DNA of 64,000 nucleotides, taken from assembly GCA_038373885.1 (NCBI GenBank), contig JAWZYV010013183.1:248001-312000 (forward strand), in the 5' to 3' direction. Positions within the stretch are counted from its first letter, which is position 1, and every line of letters starts with the position of its first letter. This document shows positions 28,753-42,223 of the stretch, in pieces. A program made the translations under genes and the position numbers. Under the pieces are notes generated by a model. The model made no database searches. It saw only the letters and a program-made list of their open reading frames with translations, and was not told the origin of the DNA. Source of the stretch: Cheiracanthium punctorium (lineage: Eukaryota > Arthropoda > Arachnida > Araneae > Cheiracanthiidae).

Positions 28753-31718
28753 ATCAAGATTCTTTGAAAAGTGATAATAATTCATCGCCAGTATTTTCAG
28801 CCCTACTCCTTAATACCCACAGTTTAAATTTACTAAAAATCACATAAACATAACAAAGAAAGATACGAAAATCAACTTTTTGAAAACAATTCAAACATAA
28901 TTTCAAGACTAAATCAATTTTGACACACTAAATAAAAATTCTTACTCAGTGTTAGACAAATAAGTCAAATGCATTCAATATCTCACCATACAAACATATA
29001 TAAAAAGCTTCATAGACTTTTATCAAACTTTTTTGCAATATTACTTTGTTGAGTGTTCTTATGTAGAATATTTGAATTTTTTATCAGCGCATCATCAGAA
29101 ATTGAAAGTATCTGATACGAAAAATTTTAAAATTGAATTTCCAATTTCGAAGCCGAACAAATATTACCTTTTTTTCCACTTTCTAAATTGTTCCACAACT
29201 TTGTGTATTTTACTAAACTGTTTACTTCAATTGTATCGGAAATGATAAATCTTTTTCATCACAGCAACAAAAGATGACAACTGAGCATTTCTTTTGGGGA
29301 AACATTACGGAATTTTACACTTATTTTTCAAATATTTCAAATATTTGGAATGGCAGAGCAAGGAATAAACAATAATGCCATACTTCAGGAGAATTTTTCT
29401 TCGAAACTGACATTTTTATTGGCTTATAACCCAGTGATATCTAGTATAAAAAATATTCTTACGACAGGGGAATCTTTTGAATTGAAAGTAGGTTAAAGTT
29501 TTGAAGAATAATTTCAAGACATACTTCTGAATCTATTTCTGTTTTCAATTTAAAAATTTGTGTGTTTGCGTCCGACTTTAGCTAAGAATTCAAAAGAACG
29601 TAATACCTGTCGAGTTAAAACTTTATTCTAGCTTTTCTTTTTGCATTTTGCGTTTTTTTAAGTTTAATAATCTACAAGTTATTAGTATTTTTTACGGCTT
29701 AAATCAGAAAATACTGATATGATAAATTGAATTAATATTTATCTAAGCATAAAATACACACAAATAAAATTTAAATGTCGTGCATTCTGTGGATATTCCT
29801 TTTTTTAATTAAATGAAAAAAATGAATATCGAGTTTAACTTAGAATTTTTATTTCATGTATTTTAAGTCATCATAAATTTCCGCAAAATCAATTATTTGT
29901 ATGTTGGATTTAAATCAGACTTTTTATTTATCCTGAAGTAGTTTGCAGATGTAACAGTACAGGATGTACCTGGATGTACCTACATTTGCCAAGTATTACA
30001 TAAGTAATACACAAAAAATAATAAAAATATATGACTTTTGATAAATTTAATATTTATCTTTAAAAAATTTCACTGTCATGTTTTATAAGTTGTTATAAAA
30101 CTTTCCCAATATTAAACTGAGCTTGTACATTCCGTTATTTACAATACTGTAAAAAACATCCAAACTAGTGCACATACTACCTATTTTTTCTAATTTAATG
30201 GGGAATTAATTGACTTGACATATGTATCTTAAGTTATATATTTAATGCAAGCAAAATGAATCTCTACCAACTGGACGTTTCATACAAGATTATGTAATTA
30301 GCAATCTTTGATTTAATTTTCAATTAATTTGCATAATCGTAATGAGAAACTAAAGAACATAAATAAACGATTATTCTGTTTTATGGCGAATTCATAGAAA
30401 TTTTAAATCTTATTAGATCAAATTTTTTAGTCCTATAAAAATTTTGTTTGTTATAGTCTTATGGGCACACATGCTGCATTAATACCTTTTCTATACAGGC
30501 ATTCAAAATGTTATTGTTAAATTAGCGACAATTATTCAGCTATAAACCTTGATAACTTTCTAACTGTGGTAAAGACTTTGTTAAAACTTGGTGTTTGAAT
30601 GCAGGGCATGCTAGATTTTGTTGTCGTTAATTTTCTTTTAATCAAAATACCGAAATAAAGCCTTTTTGAGCGTATATCGTTTGCCAAGGCCTACACTCAA
30701 AAATTAATTTTTCAATTCACAGAAATTTTACTGTCAGCCGTGCTGCCGGAATATCTCCGTTATTTGACTAATGTCCATTTCTTTTTTCCCTTGTTAATAT
30801 TGAAGAAACTTCTCCAGAGTCAACTAATTTTTCTCCTCTTCTTCGGGAAGAAGAATTCACAGAAATATTACGCTTCCATAGAGTATGAAAATTATTTGTT
30901 AAAAATGAGAGATAAATTAGTGTATAAAGACGAGTTTTTCTGAGAGTATATTATTTAAGTAATAAATGCCCGCTTGATGCTCAATGAAAATTTGTCATTG
31001 AGAACAAGCTGAAGAAAGTTGTTTCAACTATTAAAATAATCAAACAAACAATCAGAAATGTGATTCGAAAGTTTGAAAGAACGGTGTAAAATTCTCTTGG
31101 CCTTCAGCGAGAGGTACAGAATTTTACCATTCGTCTCGCCATACCATAGCCATTGACGGCAAGTATATGTAACATGTCATAAACTAAATCCTAATATCTG
31201 TAGCTGCATTTAAAATACGCGTTAATTTTTTTAGCTCAGCAGTTTCTAATAATTTCTTTTTTGATTTCGTATAGTTCAATAATTGTCACCCTACAGAACG
31301 AAGCCTATTAGACAGTTTTGCTTTGAAAGTATTTCTAGTACTTTAGAATTGAATTAAAAATATACCTGTAATGAAGATGTAGATAATACATACAATAGCT
31401 TTAAAGAGATTTTGTTTCATAGTATAAACTCTCTATAAATAACATTTTTACAAGCATGATAATGCACTTATAAAACTTCTTGCCTTTACACAATCCCAAG
31501 AATCTTTCATTACTAAATGGTGCTGAAAACTGAAATAAGTGCTAAAAGCTAAATACAGTTACAAAATGTAATTTCTACTACTTTAGTGATTCTATGTAAC
31601 TTGTATATTTTCGAACTATCTACCAAAAGGAGTTTTCAAAATGTGAAACAATACAGCATCTAGTGTTGTGTTAAGCAAATGATAACATATTCAGCATGCA
31701 CGTTACCAAATATACAAG
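28753..31718. other. AT-rich intergenic DNA, no gene seen
   Basis: Long AT-rich stretch with short spurious reading frames only. No splice-compatible coding segment, RNA gene or repeat boundary could be supported. Confidence 0.5.
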
Positions 31719-32737
31719 GTGTTGATAATTTACGTTCCCCTATTCAGAACCATTCAGTGAAAACCTCAGCGAAAAATATAGTCAGAATTATACCAAATTT
31801 GCAGGGTACCTTAATAAGGCCATGGAGGAGAGATTTTGCGTGGTCGAAAAAAATGTTCAAGAAAGCATTGTCATGTGGTGTTTTACAATGGTACAGTTGT
31901 TGTTATGCAAGTTTTCTTACAGGGAAAAAGTACAGTCAAACCTCGTTATTAATTCACCTGGATAAGACGTCACGATGCATATTACATCATCTTTCAGAAG
32001 TTCCGGCTTTTTTTTTTTCTTAATACGCCTTTACACATATTAAACTCTGCCTACTGCGTCATCATATTTTCAACCACTTCGCTTAAAATGTTACTTTTAA
32101 GAGTGTAATATACAACCTCGGTCTAATTTCTATGTCAAGGTTATCTGCTGAAAGCACTTAATTTTCCTTGAGCACTCAGCATTTTTCCTTACAAAGGTTG
32201 TTATCAAACATTTTTAGGAATTCATCCTTCTTGTCGACTTCCATACGATGGCAGATTGTACAGATAAATTATAAGTACTACGTGCCGTTTTCACTTATAA
32301 TTTCCTTAATTCGGCATCCAGTTTATTAATTTGAATTCTTATTCTATTAATTTACATAAATAATAATATAAGTTAATTATAGGCACACTTATTATATAAA
32401 CATTTAAAACTTCATTTTGCATTTAATATAAACTCCGCTTAAGAAGTCGCCCCTCTTAGTAAGTCATTTTTAAGTGGCTCCGAGAGTGATATACTAACGA
32501 GATTTGACTGCTTAAACATCTGCTTCAAAATCTCTTCAGTGTATTCATCTCTATTCGCTCTAAACGTTGTGAAACACCACCTGGCGGAGACTTTTTAACT
32601 ATTTTATTCGATGCAACTCTTTCTCAAGAGGTCTTACTAAGGTTTTCTGCAAAGTTCGTAGCATACGGACTAGTGGATTCCGCTGTACCCACACTCTGAA
32701 TAAGGGAACTTTAAAAATTTTGAACACCCTGTATTAC
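31719..32737. mobile_element. Inverted-repeat DNA element with TACAGGGTGTT-type ends
   Basis: The left end ACAAGGTGTTGATAATTTAC and following 100 bp match in inverse the right end, which reads TACAGGGTGTTCAAAATTTT. A TTCCC-TATTCAGA block is shared. Ends of the CAGGGTG type are common in Tc1/mariner-derived elements. Another element (31933-32510) is nested within it. Confidence 0.6.
31933..32510. mobile_element. Nested MITE with CAGTCAAACCTCGTTA ends
   Basis: Starts CAGTCAAACCTCGTTA (preceded by TA) and ends TAACGAGATTTGACTG, a clear terminal inverted repeat of 16 bases with one mismatch. The end sequence resembles pogo/Tigger-type elements. No transposase is left. Confidence 0.65.
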
Positions 32738-33288
32738 GGAGACTAGCAAGATAGTGTCAAAAATATACAAGTAAATTTTCTAGAGAATTTGCTGACATTG
32801 CATTTGTCATACAGCCTATTTACATATAAAGAGTAACTCTTTATTAAAATAACATCCATGCAAAATATTCTACTAATTGTCTACAAATCTTTGAGATTTT
32901 ACTAAGTACAAAACATCAGTAATATTTGTTAAATGTACAAAGAGTGTTCATTCAATTTTGTAAGCATTAACAGAATAAACAATTGAAAGAAAAATTTAAA
33001 TTAAGCAAAAACCATTCCATTTAAATTCATCTCACGAAACATCCGACACGTGTACTGTGGCATACTGAGCATTTGGATTTTCAAAACATCACATTTGAAC
33101 AACTAGTGTTCATTTGAATAAACACTAGTTGTATTGGTGGAGTGGACGAGATCTAGAAATATATGCACCGTGATTACAAATGAATATATCAACTTTGAAG
33201 GGCTATATTTCCAAAACTACAGAAGATACACGCACTTTAGGAAAAAGAAAAATAATAATAACATCGTAAAGCTACTAAAAGTATGAAT

Positions 33289-33421
33289 TTACAAATGTTC
33301 ATTGTAACCACCACTAGAAACTGGAAAGATATCCATTCTGTGACAGAATTCGTCTCGAAGTTTTTTCAGCAAGCCTGGTGTTACTGCTTCGATGGCGTGA
33401 TGCAGTTCATCGCATATGTTT
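33289..33421 (-). pseudogene. Tc1/mariner-type transposase C-terminal fragment
   Basis: The - strand reads ICDELHHAIEAVTPGLLKKL, then a Cys-His-Arg-Met segment and GGYNEHL before a stop. This matches the usual end of DDE-type Tc1/mariner transposases ('I..A...VTPemL..v...f..R.d.c....G.hIEHL'). The catalytic core is absent, so this is a relic. Confidence 0.65.
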
Positions 33422-36400
33422 AATTAGTTCTTATTTTTAATTTCCCTATTTTAAATTTTATACCCTTTAAAATCACATCTTTATATCCGCTACGTTAGCT
33501 TAATTCCCTTTTGTAAATTACTTTGGCTTTTTCTGTTAAAGTGTTATTTTTCTTTACATGGCTCCAGTCTCCCCTATGCATTTTCCCACGGGAATTCAAT
33601 AAAATTCCTTTAGTTGCATTCTCTCGTATCAATCCCCTGTTGGCTAATCTACGTTTAAATTTTATAACTATTGTATTTTTTCTAACTGCTAATTTCTAAC
33701 TGATTTTTTTTAACAATCTGGCGATTTTATTGGCGTCCGTTCTTTCTTGCTCCTAATGCTATCGCCAAGCTGGCTTGCTGTGTTTCCACACCTTTTTGCG
33801 TCACTTAACAATTATGTTTCCGTCCGTAAGGGTACGCATTTTTCATGTTTTTCCACCATACTACTGCCTGTATTTAATTACTTGATACAAAAAATAAAGT
33901 AAATTTTTAGTTTTTGTTCGGAATGGTGTTTCCTAGGTTTTGTTTACATTGTGTGCTCCACCGTTGGATCTTTTCGGAACTTTTCCGTTTTGAAATGACG
34001 ACCTCCTAATCTACACCACAGATGAATACAGTTATTTTGTCCGTATTTCAAAAATGTCGGTAGGTAGAAAAAATGGTAGAGCCGATAAACATTTTATAGT
34101 TTATGTAGACCCAAAGAAAATAATCGTAGGGAATTAAGTTAGGGCTTCTTTGTTGGCCTGGGATAAAGAGCATTGTCGTATATATATATATATATATCAA
34201 AAACAAATAATAGAAGAACAGAAAGAAACTTGAAATTAATGAAACTTTATAACTTATCGCTCAAAACTATGTGAAACGGAACGCTTCGTAATATTTAGAA
34301 TATACAGCCTTACAAAGTTGGACAGTCATTTGTAATCGCCCTGTATTTCAAGAAAAGCTTTTTTTCTCGAAAATCAAGATGCAACATAATAGTTCAATAA
34401 AGGGGCTACCAAACAAAGCATTCGTTTTTAAAAATCCTTACAAAAATTTGTGAACACTCTTTGTAGGTTACATATTGCGTGAAATAGTTTTTGATCATTT
34501 TTCAAAAACGGTGGTGCATTCGCGAGCTGGTTTCTTACTGAAAATCCAATGCTGCTAAGATGTAAAGTGTACTCCTTATCTTTACGGACATACCCTGTTC
34601 ATAGAAAGGTAAATGCTTTCTACACCTAAGCAGCATGACAGATTGTATTAAAGTTTCCATTAATTAAACTATAAAACAATTAAAGTTAGAATGACTTTTC
34701 TTAATGTGCTTTTAAAATGTCTTTAATGTGCGAATATTGGAAGAAGAACATCTTTCATGCGTCATAAAAGTTGTGTAAATAATTTATATTTTATATTGCT
34801 GTTTTTTTTTTTTTTTTTTTTTTTTTACAGCGACTTTCTTATTTTTGAAAGTTTTTCAGTATCATTAAAATGATCAAATTTGAAATTAAAAGTAAAGACG
34901 ATAGCTTATTTTATTTTAAATGATAGACTGCAGACTGGATTCTCTATAAAATAGATTTTTAATAGTCGGCATACATTATTCACTATGTTAATAAATGTAA
35001 TAAGCTTTTAAATAAATTTATATTTTCAACATATTTGTTTTGAAATTTGAGTACTGCTCCTATCTAATGTTGAAATTGTTGCCATAAGTGCGAATATCGG
35101 GTTTCAATAATAATACTAAAAAAAGGCAAAGAAAATTGTTTTAATGTGCAACTAAATCCTGATACTGAATGTCTTTTTTTGATGAAACAAGGGATTTTCT
35201 ATTATTTACACAGTTCTTAATTATTCATTTATAATTTTGCCATCTATTGTACATAGTTATACGCCTTGAATTTTGAACAAAAAATTATTTACTTTATTAT
35301 TTATTTATTTATTTATTTTTTGTTTAATATTTGAATTAATTTTCTGTTACAGTTTTGTATATATGTACGCCAGAGGCAACAATATAAGTATAAAATGCTT
35401 GCACTATTTGAATGAGTTCATAAATCAACTTAAAGCTATTTTAATAATAATATACTTACTTCTTTGAAGATTTTAAATTTGAGAATATATTTATCATATG
35501 TGCATTAATTCACTAAAATAAAATATTTTCTACACAGCTTATAAAAGTTTTTTTTTTTCTAAAAACCAATATTAATCTACTAAAATAAGTAACTTAAGAG
35601 ATTGCCATACAGATACTGATGTTTTCGTTAAAATGTCTATAATTATAAAAAAAAAAAAAAACTTAGCACGCCAAATTATAAATTCTTTATTCTCAAGGTA
35701 ATCGTATTATAACAGCTGCGAACTTCGAAGTTACGTCGCCACTAAATTAATGAAAAGAAGGAAACTTTTTAAAATATAATATTTCTATATAGTTCTTTAT
35801 GGAATGAATTGTGCATAGGCTGCTTTAAATAACTTATTGCTTAGCTCAAACAAAACATACTGATTTATACTTTCAGAAGAATTTTAATAAAATTTTCATC
35901 AAACATCATTGCCTGTAAATTTACTGTTTCAAAACAGATTGCATATGCATGTGAAGATACAGATTTAGCATACTTTTCTAACATTCATTAATAAACATTA
36001 TAAACGATGTCGCAGTTTAATTAACGCTTTAATGTAGTCGTATGTGACAGTTTTCACAGTGGGAATTGCATAATTTGATTCGGACCGCGTTTTAGAAATC
36101 GCAGTGTTGTTAATGAAAGCGTAGTATTAATCTGAGTTTGGATCTGACAGCTTACTACTTGCTGACAAAGAGATATTTAAGTAAGATATGAGGAAATTGT
36201 ATGACAAAGGAGTTATGTTAAACTGCATATTGTTTCTTTACTATTGGAGCATACTACAATTACCTCACAAAATCATTTCAGATTTTGAATAATGTACTTT
36301 TTAATACAAATATCCGGAATCTTAATGATTATAAATGATCAATTTTGTGTTTTAAGTAAACTTTGCGATGGATTTTCCCTTTCTTTTTGCTTCCTGAGTA

Positions 36401-37133
36401 ATTTCTAAGTGTCATTGTATGTTGTGCTAGATTGGGGACTGAAACCTAACCCTAAAAGTACATTATTTTTATTGATTCAAAGTGATCTTAGAATTTTCCT
36501 TGGTTTTTTTCAGATGAAATATTTGAAGAAATGTAGAACATTCTTAATAAAATGATAATCAGGCTGTTTGTTAGCGGTTGCATAATTTTATCTTCAACCG
36601 TAGCGTATTCTATTTTTGCGTATTTTACATGCTTAATTATAGAGGCGAATTTCAGAATAAAATTCTAAATAGAATGTAGACATTATTCAGCATGAAACAA
36701 ATGCCGAGTAAATAAAAATCTCTTTTGAAAAGGAAAGTTTTCCCGACTGATTCATACATGCATCAACGTGTGCATCGTAGGGATTAAGCGACACCATTTA
36801 GTTATGACAATGATAATACCACGTCCGCATATCATTCGAAATTAAAAAATATCGTTTCCGTCACTTGATCTTCTATTCTATACAGAGATGTATTAAGTTT
36901 ATCAAAATTTATTATCTAGGAATAAAGAAGAAAACCGTGGCAGACGTTCTCCTCAACGGATATTACACACCACTCCTGTCACTATTTGTGTTCCAGCTCA
37001 TTCCGGAATTTTCATCCGAGTTCCACACACAACACGTTTTCTTCTAATCCCCCTTTCAGCAGCAAGTGCGTCTTCTTTTTGTCGAATCCATGGGTAAAGC
37101 TCCTCTGGAGACGCCACCTACTTCCGGAGACCC
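33422..37133. other. AT-rich DNA, no gene seen
   Basis: Contains low-complexity runs (T tract at 34803-34827, A tract at 35648-35661, TTTATTTA tracts near 35300). The last few hundred bases lie downstream of the GTPase stop and are presumably its 3' untranslated region. No other feature recognised. Confidence 0.5.
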
Positions 37134-37338
37134 TCACGACACGTGGCAGTCGCCGTCGCTGCATCCGGGTGTCGTCTGGTTGGGATCTTTGTGCTTGGTT
37201 GTCTTTTTGCTCGTCCTTCGAATGAGACTGCGGCTCCTCGGTTTCGTCGATTTCTGGGATCCTGACTGCTGAGGAGACGAAGGTTCTGTGCTGCTCTCTG
37301 CCTGCTGCTCTTTCTGGGGACTCAGGCTGCTGTTGAAC
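37134..37338 (-). CDS. Ras-like small GTPase, last exon (hypervariable tail and CaaX box)
   Basis: The terminal exon follows ATATATTTCAG and completes the codon left by the previous exon (AG|G). It encodes a Ser/Gln-rich linker, a polybasic segment (KPRSRSLIRRTSKKTTKHK) and the C-terminus CSDGDCHVS. The last four residues, CHVS, form a CaaX prenylation box; with the basic stretch this predicts plasma-membrane anchoring. The phase match with the upstream exon and the Ras-typical C-terminus support the join. The tail is long, as in RASD/Rhes-like and similar subfamilies. Confidence 0.85.
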
Positions 37339-38350
37339 CTGAAATATATAAAATTACACCGGTCAACAACAACAACAACAACAAAAATGTGTGTGTGTGT
37401 GTGGGGGGGGGGGGTTCTGTTCCCATGCTTAAATTCTGATTCTAGACATTGAAAAACACATAAATTTTCATTTTTAGTTCTTAACGTCGATAAGTATATT
37501 TTAATTTATTTCATAAACAAAAGATGGCAGCACTTTGATTAACCCGAAACTAACCTGCATTATTTTAATAATATTGTATGTAATATTTAATATGTAATAT
37601 TTTTATTTTATCAACACTTTTATTAACCTGAAAGTAATATGCATTATTATAATAATATTGAATGTAATATTTAATATGTAATATTTTTATTTTATCAACA
37701 CAATATTATTTTATCAATTTTATAATATACTAAAAACTGCAATTGATTGCGTCTGAAAAAATGATGATTTATGTAACAAGAATACTCAATAAAATAATTA
37801 TTTTACATTTAAATGTTATTGTTTATCACAAATCTTGATTAAAACAGACTTTCATATCCAGCAAAAACCTTTCTGATCATAATTTAGAGTGGAATTATAA
37901 AAAAAATATAAAAATCAGTGATTTTTGACAAAATATTGAAAATTCCTTTGATTTCTACAAAAGCAAAACTTTCATTTAAAAAAAAATTATTTCCCTTAAG
38001 TTTTGTCGTAGGAGAAACTAAAATTTAACATGTAGAAGTCAGATCCAAAAATCGTGTTGACCGGTGTTATTTATCTTTATCTTTTTTTTTCCCCCCATTT
38101 CCAATGCAGTAGGTGATACAGACATTATTCTAACACCATACAAAGACCAAAAACACCAGGGAGCGAAAACACAGAAGAATAACTACATAAAAGCAAAAAC
38201 TCGAGAAATTAAACTATGCAGCATATCTCCGGCTTCCCAATATCAAGAAAAGATGCAGCTCTTTGTAAGGACTGAGCAGCTAGGAAGCGCTCAGCATTCA
38301 TTGCTGCACTACTACGAGTCACTGGAGAATGTGCAGCGAATATTGCTTAA

Positions 38351-38720
38351 CCCTTTAACGCGCAGTGTTCCCGCCCTGGGAACACCAAACTCTAACGTTT
38401 TGACTGTTGCCACTCACGAAGAATAGATTTGATTTCGATAAAAAATAGTTGCGGGTGACATAGCTGCACGAGAATCCTTTACTTTTTAGCACGTTTTTTC
38501 ACGTAAAAAATGGTCACGATTATTTTTAACAGCACTGGCATCTTCTGGAAAATGGAAGAATGCGAAAACAGCTGGATCGACTGTCCAATGCTGAAAAAAG
38601 GGCAGCCGTTGCCATCGCTCGACTTAACTACCAGCAAGATGGCGGACGATCGAAACGCTCATCGCGTGCCACAGATGTAGAGACCCTTTTTGACGCAGCT
38701 GGCTGTGCCGACACAGCCTG
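38351..38720 (-). mobile_element. TTAA-type MITE, copy 2 (truncated), in a GTPase intron
   Basis: Starts at TTAA (38347-38350) with CCCTTTAACGCGCAGTGTTC, then the shared family body in reverse orientation. It breaks off near 38720 without its other end. It lies in the intron between the last two recognised GTPase exons. The frame from 38560 is a translation of the repeat, not a gene. Confidence 0.75.
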
Positions 38721-39894
38721 CTGTCGTATAATAATTTGTCTTGTATAATTAAAATCGCAGGTGCGACACTGAATGTTTAGTGAACGCGGATGCTGTGAAC
38801 ATTCGGATTATCATCAATTCGATTCGTATATATTAGAAAAGTTATGAAAATTGAACCGGCGAGAAGAAAAGTGGAACAACTTCACCAACTTTTGTTTTGA
38901 GAAAACAAGAAAAAATTGCTTTTTGCGTTAATTTTGTTTTCTAACTCAAATCTTCACAGCTAGTAAGTGATAAGGAAAATTGATACCAACATTATTGTGA
39001 AGCATTTTCATCGTTATCAACCCCGTTTTATTGATCTGAATGTCCTGCTGAATTTACCTCTTTCTGAATTTTGATTGATTCTTCGGATGTCTTGTATCTA
39101 TCATTGTAAACAAACGAATATTTTCGTTCTTGAGCTCAATTGTGAGTCTTGCGATCAAACGAAAAATGGCCATCTCTGTTAACGTTGACAAAAAGGGGAA
39201 TCATTTTTTGGTGGGTTCCAACAACTATTATCTGGTACGCTTGCCTCGTGAGCAGGATGCTAGGAATCATTGAAACAAAATGGCGAAAACCTTACAGGTC
39301 ATTCCACCGGCGGAGTGCCATCAGATTTCTGTTTGTTGAAGAGTTGAAAACCAATTGAAACTCACCTTCGAATGAAAGTGCAGTTTGGTGAATTGTGTTA
39401 ATCCACTAGATGTTAAGTTTTAACCCATTGAAAGAAGCTCTAACAGCGGTATTTACCAAAAATCATGACTTCGGCACTCAGGTAACTTGAATGGCATGTT
39501 TGACAGAGATAATGTGGAAACTGTATTGGTCAGATGTCGCCGTAGCCTTTGTATCTCAGGTTGAAAATCCTTTTCACCGCTAACCTTTGAAATAACTCGC
39601 TTTGCTGAGTTAATTCACGGGCTTAATGTTTCTTGAATATGGGCATTAGTGGCTCAGCGTTTGAAAGTTCAAATGGCTGAGAATAACTGGTTACGCACTC
39701 CGCTACAAGAATTCATTGTGCATCGTATCGAGAAACGCGTTCAGCGTTGACATTAAGTTCATAGAACTGAAGGGGGATCCATTGAAAGAAATAGTGTTGT
39801 ATTTCATTCTCGTAACATAATCTTAAAAAATACATCCGGTTTTTGTTCAATCACCCTTGTATCTTCTACTATTGACACGACAGCTCCTTGTGGC

Positions 39895-40218
39895 CTAAGG
39901 AACTCCCGAGGACCTTCTTCTATTCTGATCTCTTAGCTAAGGTTCTCCAGTTAGTAACAGGAAGTGTGTGTGACTTAAGATCTTCTTCCACAGAATCAAT
40001 CCATCTCAGCTTGGGCCTACTCCTTCTTCTGGTTTCTATGGGTTTCGTTAGTGGTTGAAGATATTAAAAGTCAGGGATGAGGGGTCCATTCGGAAGATAG
40101 GTCCTACAAACTTTAGAAGACCTATCTTGATGAATTTAATTGTATCTGCCTCCTTGAATAACCAGTATAGTTTAAAGTTATGTCTTCGTCTCCATAGTCC
40201 ATTGTCGTTCACAGCGGT
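39895..40218 (-). pseudogene. LINE reverse-transcriptase C-terminal relic
   Basis: The - strand reads NGLWRRRHNFKLYWLFKEAD, then FIKIGLLKFVGPIFRM and, after a frame change and stops, PKLRWIDSVEEDLKS followed by VTNWRTLAKRS. These are the conserved C-terminal blocks of RTE/CR1-like LINE ORF2 proteins ('..GLWRRR.N.ELY.l', 'vi...RLrWlGHv.RM', 'RPk.RWlD.VeeDLk'). It is clearly inactivated. Confidence 0.75.
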
Positions 40219-41679
40219 TCTGCCTGTGCTTAAGTCAAAATAACCTTAGTATGGCTTTCGTATTTATTTTTTAAACATATCTCGTAACTTTATTTCATTC
40301 ATGATGCGATACTTTTAATGACTAAGAGCGTCTAACTGAAGATAATTATATGCCATAGCAAAACGTAATTCTAATAATTTTCACAGTTTCACAGAACTTT
40401 AACAGCAATGTTTTGATTGAAAAGCACTGTAATCAATAGTTCCACACTTTTATTCAGCTAAATACAGTTACAACCACTTTTGATTTTAAGCTTTCCATGT
40501 TTAAGATTTCGTGAAAACAGTGTTTGGTTAAACTTTGAAAATGTCTTCGGAGCACGTTTCGAATTCAATTTAAATTCTGAAGGTGTAAGTTTAAATTACA
40601 GAGACGTGAGATCAAGGCATTACCTTTCTGATACTTTAGCGTAATGTAAACAGTTTGCAAATTACGTCTTACTGAAGCAGATGTTTCTGGAATGAACTGA
40701 GAGCTACTTATCGAAAAGGAATATAAATCAGTTTATAGAAGCGAATAAAAATATATTGAAACAAAAGAAGTATTGGAAATGTTTTATATAGCTTAAAACA
40801 ATGTTTAAGTTTTTAAAATTATATTTTTAAGATTGTAATTTGATTATGTGAAAGTTGTAACTAATTTGAGATATAAATTAAGCTGCATAAAATAAAAAAG
40901 AATGTAAAATAATCTTAATTCTATTGAAATGCTATTTAGCTAAGTTATTGCTGCAACAAATGCAAGTACATAAAAAAAAAAACTGATTATTTATTTGGCT
41001 TACACACCAACTCAACTAAAAATAATTGATATGGTAAATAATAATTATTTGAATTCTACAGATAAAATAACAACTTACTAGCAATATCAAACCGCATATT
41101 TTATTAATTAGTAGGAAAGTCATACTTAAATATAATTAAATAAGGTAAAATTTTAAAACAAAACAAATATTACAAAATGTGATTATTACTTAATGTCAAG
41201 AGTCATTCTAATAATTATGCTATTTTTACTCTACAGTTAAATTAAAAAAAATAGCTAGAATATAAAGTAGTATGAAAAATAAAACATCTAAGTAAGCATA
41301 CTCTAAACGCATTAGAACACTTTCATGTACCAAGTGATCTAAACCTTAGAAATTTTAAGTCGTAATTCTTAAAGGGAAAAAAAAGACGGAATAACCCTAT
41401 AAGAAATACACTATCTACTCACAGATATTAAGTCCAGAAACAACTCTGAACAATACTGTAATTCTTTACATTTTTATGATATTTTTCTACAGTTAAAATA
41501 TTTTCTATGTGTGACAGTGTTTGTCATGCTTTCCTGCAATCATGATTTATTGAAATATCATTATTTAAATAATAAAAAAGTCTTCGAAACTAATAGGGCA
41601 TGCAAGCTTTTACTTTTTGCTTTAATTTTTTAACTCTCGGGCAGTGATTGTGCCGTGAAACCACTTTATTTCAGTGCTT

Positions 41680-41830
41680 TCACTGCGGATCCCCCAAAAA
41701 ATATGGTTAAACAGTTCTAGTACTGAAAAAGAACAGCCGCTGCCATTGATCCATTTAACCATCAACGACATGATGGTCGATCGACAGCTGTCTGTGCGGT
41801 TGCACAGCCAGCTGTGTCCAGAAAACTTCT
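41680..41830 (+). repeat. Diverged relic related to the TTAA MITE family
   Basis: Contains TACTGAAAAAGAACAGCC, then GCCATTGATCCATTTAACCA and a CAGCTGT...ACAGCTG-like palindrome. These parallel the GCTGAAAAAAGGGCAGCC / GCCATCGCTCGACTTAACTA core of the MITE family, but with many changes. Confidence 0.45.
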
Positions 41831-41972
41831 TTGTGACGGCAGATGAGCTATTCGATTTGTGTGAATATATTGAGTGTCATATTCATGTAAAAATGCTTGA
41901 ACTTCAAAGGGTCAATTATGTCAAAATTTAGTTCTAATATATCCTAGGCGAGCAGCAAAAGAAATTAGTTAC

Positions 41973-42223
41973 CTTAGTTGTTTTCCTATGTTAACGTGAG
42001 TACTAAATCTTCTCCTTAGGGCGTGCGTCTCGGTTGGTATCATAGATATTCCTGCCAGCTGTAGAAACGACTGAAAAATCTCACGAATATTGGTGTTCTC
42101 CTTGGCTGACACTTCTATGATCTTTGCACGCACTTTGGGTAGTTCGCAGAAAAGCCATTCATTGACAGACTCCCTGGTTACCTTGCGACGATCCTCCGGC
42201 AGATCAGACTTATTCCCGACGAC
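41973..42223 (-). CDS. Ras-like small GTPase, G4-G5 exon
   Basis: Begins after TTTTCTATTACAG in phase 0 with VVGNKSDLPEDRR. NKSD is the G4 guanine-specificity motif. EVSAKEN supplies G5 (SAK). FQSFLQLAGI is the last helix. It ends with donor AG|GTAACT. Length is 251 nt, leaving a two-base phase completed by the exon at 37338. The overall pattern is that of a Rhes/RASD/RERG/DIRAS-type GTPase. I cannot fix the exact orthologue. Confidence 0.9.

Noticed and set aside
36986..37272. Two + strand frames over the last GTPase exon
   Set aside because: Antisense shadows; the - strand exon has acceptor, phase match and CaaX end.
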